DNA from: Hyphomicrobiaceae bacterium UBA2767
GTDB lineage: Bacteria; Pseudomonadota; Alphaproteobacteria; Rhizobiales; Methyloligellaceae
DNA length: 5,837 nucleotides
Direction: 5' to 3'
Assembly: GCA_002352635.1 (NCBI GenBank)
Contig: DEIT01000191.1
Span: 1 to 5,837 of the forward strand
The translations under genes and the position numbers were made by a program. This document shows positions 1-5,837 of this stretch, one piece after another (the stretch's first letter is position 1; each line of letters opens with the position of its first letter). Under the pieces are notes generated by a model, which was given only the letters and a program-made list of their open reading frames with translations, searched no databases and had not been told where the DNA came from.

Positions 1-864
1 AAGGCTGGTACCTTCCTGTGGGAGAAAATGCATGTCGACGGTGAGCTCAAGCGCGCCTATTTCGAGGGCGACGCGGCACTTGAGGGCCAGCAGGAAGACC
101 ATGCCTTCGGTGCCTTGGCATTTATCTCACTTTACGACGTTACCGGCGATAAGGTCTGGCTGGACCGTGCGGAAAAACTCATCTCCGAGATGGTGAAGAA
201 GTTTCGCGACAAGGAGGCTGGTGATTATTTCATGACCGCGTCAGCCAACACGTTCAGCAAGGTCAAGGCCCGCATCGATGCCGGCACGCCCTCCGGCAAC
301 GCCGCGGCCCTTGAGGCATTTGCGAAACTCGCTCATCGCACCGCGACGCCCGATCATCGGATCAACGGTGAGGCGCTGCTTGCAGCCCTGTCGGGCCTGG
401 CTGTGAAATCTCCTCAAGGAAATGCATACACCATGCTCGCTGCTGACGCGTTGTTACGCGGCGGTTCGGGCCCACGCCAGTTCCTGTCCAAGGGTGTGGT
501 TGATGCGCGTGCAGCTTTCGATGCATCGGCCGGCGAAGTTGCCTTGAAGATCAAGCTCGCCGATGGCTGGCACATCAACTCCAATACGCCATTGGAAGAC
601 TTCTTCATTCCGACCGAACTTTCGGTCGACGGCGTTGACGGAGCAAAGATCGTCTACCCTTCTCACACCACGCGTAAGCTCGGATTCCACGACAAGGAAT
701 TGGCTCTCTATGAAGGCGCAGTCGAACTCAAGGCCAAGCTCCCCGCAACACCAAAGAGCGCGGTTACGCTCAACCTGAAGGTTCAGGCGTGTTCGGACAA
801 TATCTGTCTTGAGCCCGAGACGGTCAAATTGCGTGTCCCGGTGTTCGTGAAACCTTCCGGGTAA
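1..864 (+). CDS. DUF255/YyaL-type thioredoxin-domain protein, C-terminal part, with DsbD N-terminal-like domain (5' partial)
   Basis: The reading frame is open from base 1 (nine codons precede the first ATG at 28) and stops at TAA 862-864, so the start lies outside the window. Two regions are visible. Up to about base 450 the protein matches the C-terminal alpha/alpha-barrel part of the DUF255/YyaL family (human SPATA20 relatives): an EDHAFGALAFISLYDVTGD stretch near bases 96-150 and a TPSGNAAALEAF motif near 286-321, equivalent to the family's PSGNS motif. From about 493 to the end there is a beta-rich domain like the periplasmic N-terminal domain of DsbD, with GWHINSNTP and, near the end, a CSDNIC pair (codons 790 and 805) followed by LEPETV. 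In DsbD the corresponding Cys pair passes reducing equivalents to periplasmic partners. The expected N-terminal thioredoxin-like domain would be upstream. The redox role is inference; the enzymatic role of YyaL proteins is not well established. Confidence 0.85.
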   Translation, partial: KAGTFLWEKMHVDGELKRAYFEGDAALEGQQEDHAFGALAFISLYDVTGDKVWLDRAEKLISEMVKKFRDKEAGDYFMTASANTFSKVKARIDAGTPSGNAAALEAFAKLAHRTATPDHRINGEALLAALSGLAVKSPQGNAYTMLAADALLRGGSGPRQFLSKGVVDARAAFDASAGEVALKIKLADGWHINSNTPLEDFFIPTELSVDGVDGAKIVYPSHTTRKLGFHDKELALYEGAVELKAKLPATPKSAVTLNLKVQACSDNICLEPETVKLRVPVFVKPSG

Positions 865-899
865 TTCTCCTCGCCTGGCACCAACGCCGGCGCTATCTT

Positions 900-925
900 C
901 CGGTTGTATTTCGCTTGCAAACCGG
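900..925 (+). other. Imperfect hairpin overlapping the cupin gene's ribosome binding site
   Basis: CCGGTT at 900-905 and AACCGG at 920-925 are perfect inverted complements, and G906 can also pair with C918 across one bulged A. The 3' arm takes in the first two bases of the purine-rich GGGAGGG (924-930) that precedes the ATG at 935. There is no T-run after it, so it does not look like an intrinsic terminator. It could partly hide the ribosome binding site, but a six-base stem can occur by chance. Confidence 0.3.
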
Positions 926-930
926 GAGGG
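924..930 (+). promoter_or_regulatory. Ribosome binding site of the cupin gene
   Basis: GGGAGGG lies four bases before the ATG at 935. Its core GGAG is at 925-928, giving about six bases of spacing. It supports 935 as the start, which is also where a secretion signal begins. Confidence 0.7.
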
Positions 931-934
931 GCTC

Positions 935-1372
935 ATGCGCTTTTTAGCGTCCGTGATTATTGTGTTTCTGCTTTCCGCGGGGCCATCGCCGGCCCGCGCG
1001 CCCGACCAACCGCAATACAAGCGCGTTGAGAAGCTCTATTCGGGCGACAAGACGATTATCGGCGAGACAATTCGCTATCCCAAGGGCGACCCGGTCGACA
1101 TTCAATCCTTGATCGTCACGTTGAAGCCGGGCGAGGAGACGGGCTGGCACAAGCATGGCGTGCCGACCTATGGATATATCCTCTCAGGCCAAGTGACGGT
1201 CGACTATGGTGAAAAGGGTAAGCGTACCTATCACGCCGGAACCGCATTCATGGAGGCGATGAATTGGTGGCACGACGGTGTGAATGACGGCTCATTGCCC
1301 GTTCGCATTCTGGTTGTCTTTATGGGGGCAAAAGGCGACGCGCCAGTCATTCGCAAGGCAGCTCCGAAGTAA
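935..1372 (+). CDS. Exported small cupin-domain protein
   Basis: A 145-residue protein. Residues 1-22 form a signal peptide: MRF, then a hydrophobic core, then small residues, with likely cleavage around Ala20-Ala22. The mature protein would therefore be periplasmic. The rest is a single cupin beta-barrel: motif 1 is GWHKHGVPTYGY (His72, His74) followed by ILSGQVTVDYG, and motif 2 is AGTAFMEAMNWWHDGVNDG (His113, Asn117). The three histidines could bind a metal ion. The glutamate usual in motif 1 (H-x-H-x3-4-E) is replaced by Thr78/Tyr79, so metal binding, if any, uses a reduced ligand set. No substrate or reaction can be named; small cupins include dioxygenases, isomerases and binding proteins. 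It follows the DUF255 gene by 70 bases on the same strand and may share its transcript, and it converges with the minus-strand gene ending at 1398. Confidence 0.85.
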   Translation: MRFLASVIIVFLLSAGPSPARAPDQPQYKRVEKLYSGDKTIIGETIRYPKGDPVDIQSLIVTLKPGEETGWHKHGVPTYGYILSGQVTVDYGEKGKRTYHAGTAFMEAMNWWHDGVNDGSLPVRILVVFMGAKGDAPVIRKAAPK

Positions 1373-1397
1373 CCAGAGCTTGCAATTAGGGAGAAGA

Positions 1398-1691
1398 CTA
1401 CTTCTTGCGCCGAGTGGTTTCTTTGCTGCGACCAGCCGTCTTTTCGGCTGTTTTCTCTCCCGGCAGGGGCTTACCGGAAACGCCGGTCGGCAATGCTTCC
1501 AGCGGGAGATCTTCAATCTTCGACGTGTCGGCTCCCGGCTTGAATACGGAAATCCAGAAATCATTGGTAGCCAGCGCAATGATCAGGCACGTGACGATGA
1601 TCAGATCGGGTTCGGCAACGAATCCTATGACAACACCAAGAAATGTTATCAGCGCAATCAAGGAAACCAGTACGATAAATTTATCCAGCAT
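1398..1691 (-). CDS. Small two-helix membrane protein of unknown function, last gene of the TRAP/amidase set
   Basis: A 97-residue protein I do not recognise. Residues 5-26 and about 29-50 are hydrophobic and joined by a very short AEP turn, which fits a membrane hairpin. Residues 51-97 form a polar tail, first mixed (SKIEDLPLEALP), then lysine/arginine-rich and ending TTRRKK. By the positive-inside rule the tail is probably cytoplasmic. I chose ATG 1691 because AGGA (1703-1700) lies eight bases upstream; a TTG just before it (1694) would add one residue. It starts 20 bases after the amidase stop on the same strand, so co-transcription with the amidase and TRAP permease genes is likely. Codon use and the dense operon arrangement support a real gene, but the function, and any link to the transporter, is unknown. 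Confidence 0.7.
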   Translation of the reverse strand: MLDKFIVLVSLIALITFLGVVIGFVAEPDLIIVTCLIIALATNDFWISVFKPGADTSKIEDLPLEALPTGVSGKPLPGEKTAEKTAGRSKETTRRKK

Positions 1692-1699
1692 CAACCTGT

Positions 1700-1703
1700 T
1701 CCT
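1700..1703 (-). promoter_or_regulatory. Ribosome binding site deciding the start of the small membrane protein
   Basis: On the minus strand AGGA is followed by eight bases and then ATG at 1691. The alternative TTG at 1694 has five-base spacing to the same site, so the ATG is preferred. The site lies in the 20-base gap after the amidase stop. Confidence 0.5.
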
Positions 1704-1711
1704 GTTTTCAT

Positions 1712-3070
1712 TCAGTCTTCGTCCTCACCGTCGGTGAGGTGTTGGATCAGCCAGTTGGCATTGCGCAGCAGCCGGGCGTCGTCATGCCTTGCACCAATGA
1801 GTTGCACTCCGAAGGGAAGACCACCGTCTTCGAGCAGCGGCAACGTCACGCACGGTACACCGAGATAGGTCCAGAGGGCATTAAAGATCGCACTGCCGGT
1901 TGTTTCAATTCCCTTTGGCGCCGGACCAGCCGAGGCCGGGGTAATGATCGCGTCATAGCGTTCAAAGACTTCATCGAGCCCGGCGTTCAGTGTCTCGCAA
2001 ATGTCCAAGGCGCTGTTGTAGTCGACGGCGGTAATGCTCTTGCCGTCCTCAATGCGTTCGGCAAGCGGTTTAGAGATCGCATCTGGCGCTTTTGCCAATA
2101 TGGGCCCATAGAATTTTGCGATGTCCGCCGTCTGAATGAGTTTCTGCATGTTCAGCCCGACATCGAACACTGGTGGCAGGTCAACTTCATCGCATTGATC
2201 GCCGAGGGCATCTGCAAGCTCCGAAAATGCCTCCTTCGTGACATCCTCTGCAAACTCCTCCCACGGAGGTGACTTTACAAAGGCGAAGACCGGGTCGACT
2301 GGCGGCTCCTGCATTGCGGTGTCACGCAGGCGGGTTCGGCTACGCGGTCGCATCCACGTGTCGCGCGGGTCGTAGGCCGTGAGGCAATCGGCAATAAGTC
2401 CCACATCCTCCAGCGAACGCCCGAACACGCCGACTGTGTCGAGGGGCGGCGCCTGCATCAAAACGCCAGTGCGTGAAATCATTCCGTGGGTTGGTTTATA
2501 GCCATATACGCCGCAAAACGAGGCCGGGCGTATGACTGAGCCTCCGGTTTGCGTTCCCACTGCGAGCGGCACCATCCTGTCCGCAACAGCCGCAGCAGAG
2601 CCACTCGATGATCCACCGGGCGTATGTTCCGGGTTGTGTGGATTTCGCGTGCGGTTTGGATGAAAGACGGCAAGCTCCGTCGTGACCGTCTTGCCCAGAA
2701 TGATCGCACCGGCGTCTTTGAGTGCATTCACCAGGGCTGCGTCGTCCCCGGGCTGGCGTCCAGAATGAGCAGGTGTGCCGTTTTCTGTCGGGTAGTCGCG
2801 CGTGTCGATGATGTCCTTGATGCCAACCGGTACGCCATGGAGCGGTCCGGTTGCGGTATCCTGAGCGCGTCGGTCATCGGCCATGCGTGCTTGCGCAAGC
2901 GCATAGTCCGGGTCGAGATGCTCCCATGCAAGAACGGTCTCGTCGCGCTCGGCAATGCGTGTCAAACACGCTTCGACGAGCATTACGGACGTAATTTCAC
3001 CCTTGGCGATCAGGGCTGCCGCGTCAGCGGCGGTCAGCCCGATCAACTGGCTCACTTGGGCATCTTCCAT
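1712..3070 (-). CDS. Amidase-signature family hydrolase
   Basis: A 452-residue protein of usual length for the amidase-signature family (GatA, malonamidase and fatty-acid-amide-hydrolase relatives). These cytoplasmic enzymes hydrolyse carboxamides to acid plus ammonia or amine. The full Ser-cisSer-Lys triad is visible: Lys85 in HGVPVGIKDIIDT, Ser154 in the glycine/serine loop TPGGSSSGSAAA, and nucleophile Ser178 in GTQTGGSVIRPASF. The spacings 85-154 (69) and 154-178 (24) equal those of malonamidase. C-terminal family features include YDAIITPASAGPAP (372-385) and GVPCVTLPLLEDGGLPFGVQLIG (404-426). The chain ends in an acidic DGEDED. It is not clearly GatA: no gatC or gatB is nearby, and the gene lies 20 bases downstream of a TRAP permease gene. 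The context suggests it acts on an imported amide, but the substrate is not identifiable. The AGGAG nine bases upstream fixes the start. Confidence 0.93.
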   Translation of the reverse strand: MEDAQVSQLIGLTAADAAALIAKGEITSVMLVEACLTRIAERDETVLAWEHLDPDYALAQARMADDRRAQDTATGPLHGVPVGIKDIIDTRDYPTENGTPAHSGRQPGDDAALVNALKDAGAIILGKTVTTELAVFHPNRTRNPHNPEHTPGGSSSGSAAAVADRMVPLAVGTQTGGSVIRPASFCGVYGYKPTHGMISRTGVLMQAPPLDTVGVFGRSLEDVGLIADCLTAYDPRDTWMRPRSRTRLRDTAMQEPPVDPVFAFVKSPPWEEFAEDVTKEAFSELADALGDQCDEVDLPPVFDVGLNMQKLIQTADIAKFYGPILAKAPDAISKPLAERIEDGKSITAVDYNSALDICETLNAGLDEVFERYDAIITPASAGPAPKGIETTGSAIFNALWTYLGVPCVTLPLLEDGGLPFGVQLIGARHDDARLLRNANWLIQHLTDGEDED

Positions 3071-3079
3071 GGCAAAGTG

Positions 3080-3084
3080 CTCCT
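3080..3084 (-). promoter_or_regulatory. Ribosome binding site of the amidase gene
   Basis: On the minus strand a perfect AGGAG is nine bases upstream of the ATG at 3070. It lies within the 20-base gap after the TRAP large-permease stop codon (3093-3091), which supports independent initiation on a shared transcript. Confidence 0.7.
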
Positions 3085-3090
3085 GTCGCG

Positions 3091-5172
3091 TTAACGCCCG
3101 TAAATTGCCTCAGGCAACCACAGAGCAATTCCCGGGAAGGTGTACAGCAGCACCATCGACAGAAAGATCATCGACAGGAATGGCAGGACGCCTTTGAAGA
3201 TGTCCACCAACTGAACATGTGGGGGCGCCACCCCCTTGAGATAGTATGCCGCCATCGCCATAGGCGGGGTCAGGAACGACGTTTGCAGGTTCAGCGCCAC
3301 AAGGATTCCGAAAAACAGCGGATCGACGCCGAAATGCGGCAGCATGGGCAAGAAGATCGGCACGAAGATAATGATGATCTCCGACCACTCCAGCGGCCAG
3401 CCGAGCAGGAAGATGATGAACTGCGCCAGGATCAGGAACATGACAGGCGACAGATCCATCGACAGAACGAAATGCTCGATCAGCTTTTCGCCGCCGAGAT
3501 AGGAGAAGACGGAAGCAAATGTCCATGAGCCGACAAACAGCCAGCACACCATCGCTGATGTGCGCACGGTGAGATAGATCGATTCCCGCAATCGGTCCTG
3601 ATCATTCACCTTCCAGCAGAAATATGCGGCAAGTCCCAGGAACAGGCCGATCTCGAAGGCGAGGGGATTGTACTCGTGTTCGGCAAAGCGGGCATTGAGG
3701 CCCAATATCGTGAACATCAGTGTGTAGATGAGCGCGCCGATGAGCCCGATGACCGCGCCCTTGCCGGCAAAGGCGTATGCACGCTGGACAGCTCTGGCTT
3801 CTGGCCACAACCACTGAGAGAAGGCAGGCGCACCAGCGCGGCGCCAGAAATAGAATGCAATCGCTGCTGTTAGAACGAGATAAACCAACGGGCCAGCGCC
3901 CGTCTCGGCAATGCTTGGAATCCCAAGGCCGGTGATGACATTGATCAACCCCTTCACGATGATGAAGAGAACCGCGAAGATGGCTGCTCCAACCCCCGCT
4001 CCGCCGATCATGAACACGTAGCCCAGAACATTACGAAGCACGCTGGGTGCACTGCGGGTCATCACGGAAATGAGCGCCACAAGTCCGATACCCATGCCCG
4101 GAATCATCAGGAGTCCAGGTTCTTCAGGGAATTTGTAACCGAAAAGCACCTCTGACGCTTTATGCAGGGTGATATAGATTGCGGCGATCGCGAGGGTCGC
4201 GATACCGCCTCGACCAAGCGCGAAGAGCCAACCTTCGAAGGGGTACTCCGGCGCATCGGTCCACGCTGGCTTGACGACACCTTGTGCCATGCCGCCGAGG
4301 CGATAGCTGATCGCCAGCACCATGCCGCCAAGAGCGCCCATTGATGCTGCTTCGGAAGGTGTCGCCAGGCCCATCAGGATCGCACCCAGAACCGAGAAAA
4401 TCAGGAATGCGAGCGGGAAAAACGAGGTCGCCATCATCATGAAGACCTGCGCGCTGGTGACGTCAGGGATATCTTCAGGGCGGGGCTTGGGCGCAATTTT
4501 GGGGTTGAGCAGCGCTCGGCCCATCACATAGACGATATAGAGTCCGGCCAGCATGAAGCCGGGGAAAATGGCGCCAGCGTAAAGCTTCACGACCGAGACA
4601 TTCGACGTGGCCGAATAGACGATCAGCATGATGCTCGGCGGAATAAGGATGCCAAGGCAACCACCGGCGCAAATCACGCCTGAGGCAAAGCTGACGTCAT
4701 AACGCGCCTTTAGCATCGCCGGAAACGCCAGCAGACCCATAAGCGTTACGACCGCACCGATAATGCCGGTTGCCGTCGCGAACATCGCGCATGTCGCCAG
4801 GGCGGCGATGGCCATGGACCCTGGCATCCGCCGGGTCGCGATGTAGAGCGTATGAAACAGCCGGTCGACGATATTCGCGCGTTCGACGATGTACCCCATG
4901 AACAGGAACAAGGGCACAGCGGTAAGCACGTCATTGGCCATGACCGAATAGGTCTGGTTGACCAGAAGATCGAATATTCGGTTGTTCAGCAGGGCGTCGA
5001 CATGTTCAAGAATTCCGTCGGCCTTGAGAAGCCCCATGCGTTCCGGATCCCAATAGGCGTAGTAGCCGAAGGCCACGCCCATGGCGACGAGGGTAAAGCA
5101 GATGGGAAAGCCGAGCAGAATGGTCAGGATGAAAATCCCGAGCATGAATACCGCTATTTGGGGATCGGTCAT
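3091..5172 (-). CDS. TRAP transporter large permease (DctM type), enlarged with an internal membrane insert
   Basis: The 693-residue protein is the large membrane subunit of a TRAP transporter, which uses an ion gradient and a periplasmic binding protein to import small solutes. The N-terminal half (1 to about 295) has normal DctM landmarks: VPLFLFMGYIVER (86-98), GGCLGILIPPSIMLIVYSAT (170-189), KLYAGAIFPG (196-205) and GLATPSEAASMGALGG (268-283). The C-terminal half (about 528-693) has RTSAMVCWLFVGSWTF, PLEWSEIIIIFVPIFLPML (593-611), and NLQTSFLTPPMAMAAYYLKG (628-647). The last resembles the mannitol/chloroaromatic (FcbT3-like) class. Between them about 230 residues contain roughly five or six extra hydrophobic helices, whereas typical DctM proteins have about 430 residues. 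The frame is continuous, with no stop or frameshift. The start ATG overlaps the DctQ stop (ATGA), so translation is probably coupled. The substrate is unknown. Confidence 0.93.
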   Translation of the reverse strand: MTDPQIAVFMLGIFILTILLGFPICFTLVAMGVAFGYYAYWDPERMGLLKADGILEHVDALLNNRIFDLLVNQTYSVMANDVLTAVPLFLFMGYIVERANIVDRLFHTLYIATRRMPGSMAIAALATCAMFATATGIIGAVVTLMGLLAFPAMLKARYDVSFASGVICAGGCLGILIPPSIMLIVYSATSNVSVVKLYAGAIFPGFMLAGLYIVYVMGRALLNPKIAPKPRPEDIPDVTSAQVFMMMATSFFPLAFLIFSVLGAILMGLATPSEAASMGALGGMVLAISYRLGGMAQGVVKPAWTDAPEYPFEGWLFALGRGGIATLAIAAIYITLHKASEVLFGYKFPEEPGLLMIPGMGIGLVALISVMTRSAPSVLRNVLGYVFMIGGAGVGAAIFAVLFIIVKGLINVITGLGIPSIAETGAGPLVYLVLTAAIAFYFWRRAGAPAFSQWLWPEARAVQRAYAFAGKGAVIGLIGALIYTLMFTILGLNARFAEHEYNPLAFEIGLFLGLAAYFCWKVNDQDRLRESIYLTVRTSAMVCWLFVGSWTFASVFSYLGGEKLIEHFVLSMDLSPVMFLILAQFIIFLLGWPLEWSEIIIIFVPIFLPMLPHFGVDPLFFGILVALNLQTSFLTPPMAMAAYYLKGVAPPHVQLVDIFKGVLPFLSMIFLSMVLLYTFPGIALWLPEAIYGR
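3592..4275 (-). other. Extra membrane segment inside the TRAP large permease
   Basis: This stretch encodes about residues 300-527 and has no counterpart in a standard DctM. Hydrophobic stretches lie near residues 320-336, 353-371, 382-407, 425-443, 471-490 and 504-520. They are separated by short loops and one longer polar stretch (444-470) with WRRAGAP. The helices around 389-413 are unusually glycine-rich. It falls where ordinary DctM proteins pass from the first to the second half of the transporter. Boundaries are approximate because they were judged by eye. Confidence 0.7.
5169..5172. other. ATGA start-stop overlap of the TRAP permease genes
   Basis: On the minus strand the ATG of the large permease shares bases with the TGA of the small permease. 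The stretch before it is a weak ribosome binding site (GGGGG about ten bases upstream, no clear AGGAG), which fits translational coupling of the two membrane subunits. Confidence 0.75.
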
Positions 5173-5813
5173 TTGTTCTTGCCCCCGGCATCAAAGCCCA
5201 GTTCTTCTTCCGTCACGGCCTCGTCTTCCTGCTGGTGGAGCAGCATGGTTTCCATCTCTTCAACGTCTTCGAGATGGGCGGGCCATTCACCAGTTTTCAT
5301 GCAGATAATGCAGCGGCAGACTTGCGCCAGCCCCTGAATAAAGCAGAGCGCGCCGGCAACGGGGATGATCATCTTGAACTGGAAGATCGGCACGTTGGCC
5401 GGGCTCATCACGCTCACTTCCTTGTAGAACCACGACTCACCGGCATAGTCGGCGCCGGCGAAAACGAGCGCCAGAATTCCTGGAAAATAGAAAATGAAAT
5501 AAAGGACGAACTCGACGCGCGCCTGTGTTCGCGGCTTCCATAGCCGGTACAGAACATCACCGCGCACATGGCCGTCGCGCGAAAGCGTGTAGGCGCCGGC
5601 CATCATGAACAGTGTGCCATACATCATATAGCTGAAATCAAAGGCCCATGATGTCGGGTCGCGCAGCATGTAACGTACGAACACCTCGTAAGCCATGCCG
5701 AAAGTCATGATCATGATGCACCACGAAAAGGCCTTGCCGACCCAGGATGTGATCTGATCGATGAAATTTATGAAATTGACCAATGTACCCCCCAACGCGC
5801 GAGCGATGCTCAA
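5169..5813 (-). CDS. TRAP transporter small permease (DctQ type)
   Basis: A protein of about 214 residues, the small membrane subunit that pairs with DctM. Four hydrophobic segments appear at roughly residues 28-46, 62-77, 102-120 and 146-164. Family landmarks are the VRYMLRDPTSWAFDFSYMMYG stretch (46-66), then MAGAYTLSRDGHVRGDVLYR (71-90), which is the conserved cytoplasmic loop of this class, and PGILALVFAGADYA (111-124). The C-terminal tail from about 177 is polar and rich in Glu/Asp (LEDVEEMETM, QQEDEAVTEEELG). The start is uncertain: the first usable codon here is TTG 5813 with no good ribosome binding site. The frame stays open to the right edge, so the true start may lie outside the window; a TTG near 5783 after a GGGGGG run is another option. 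It is the first gene of the minus-strand set visible here. Confidence 0.88.
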   Translation of the reverse strand: MSIARALGGTLVNFINFIDQITSWVGKAFSWCIMIMTFGMAYEVFVRYMLRDPTSWAFDFSYMMYGTLFMMAGAYTLSRDGHVRGDVLYRLWKPRTQARVEFVLYFIFYFPGILALVFAGADYAGESWFYKEVSVMSPANVPIFQFKMIIPVAGALCFIQGLAQVCRCIICMKTGEWPAHLEDVEEMETMLLHQQEDEAVTEEELGFDAGGKNK

Positions 5814-5837
5814 ACGCGGCAGGGACGGCGCCGACAG

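Noticed and set aside
454..1020. A 188-codon open frame on the minus strand across the DUF255 gene end and the cupin start.
   Set aside because: It lies opposite two well-supported genes, spans the intergenic gap, and has no recognisable domain; it is an artefact of GC-rich coding on the other strand.
1392..1405. Short inverted repeat AGAAG-ACTA-CTTCT between the convergent cupin and small-membrane genes, considered as a bidirectional terminator.
   Set aside because: The stem is only five A/T-rich base pairs, has no T-run on either strand, and overlaps the coding end of the minus-strand gene.
1284..1868. A 194-codon plus-strand frame covering the cupin end, the small membrane gene and the amidase end.
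   Set aside because: It crosses three genes and a convergent junction, and its translation is low-complexity and Ser/Gln-rich with no family resemblance.
1712..3070. The amidase as the GatA subunit of the tRNA amidotransferase.
   Set aside because: There is no gatC or gatB nearby and the gene sits in a TRAP transporter set; the shared triad is common to the whole amidase-signature family.
3091..5172. The long TRAP permease as a frameshift, assembly chimera or two merged genes.
   Set aside because: The frame is continuous, each end supplies a different half of one DctM, and the middle is neither a repeat of either half nor a recognisable DctQ.
4852..5337. A 161-codon plus-strand frame opposite the TRAP permease junction.
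   Set aside because: It is antisense to strongly supported permease genes and its translation ends in a Ser-rich stretch, as expected of a shadow frame.

Overview
The window looks like a piece of an alphaproteobacterial chromosome, perhaps from a Hyphomicrobiales-like lineage. The reasons are moderately high GC with G/C-rich third positions, a TRAP permease of the mannitol/chloroaromatic-compound class, and a YyaL-type protein joined to a DsbD-like domain. Taxonomy is inferred from protein style only; no rRNA or tRNA marker is present. No mobile element, CRISPR array, RNA gene or long repeat was found, and coding density is very high.

Left part (1-1372, plus strand): the C-terminal portion of a DUF255/YyaL-type thioredoxin-domain protein whose N-terminus lies outside the window. 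It ends in a DsbD N-terminal-like domain with a Cys pair. Seventy bases later comes a small exported cupin protein. A 25-base gap then separates it from a convergent minus-strand gene set.

Right part (1398-5837, minus strand, read right to left): a compact apparent operon. The order is a TRAP small permease (DctQ type), a TRAP large permease (DctM type) overlapping it by 4 bases, an amidase-signature hydrolase 20 bases downstream, and a 97-residue two-helix membrane protein another 20 bases downstream. The periplasmic solute-binding protein (DctP type) that such a transporter needs is not in the window; it may lie beyond the right edge. The simplest reading is uptake of an organic acid, amide or aromatic-type solute followed by cytoplasmic amide hydrolysis. 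The substrate cannot be read from the sequence.

The most unusual element is the TRAP large permease. At 693 residues it is far longer than the roughly 430 residues usual for DctM. The two halves of a normal DctM are recognisable at either end, and about 230 extra, largely hydrophobic residues (roughly five or six additional helices) sit between them. The downstream two-helix protein with a charged tail is not assigned to any family and is the other item worth following.
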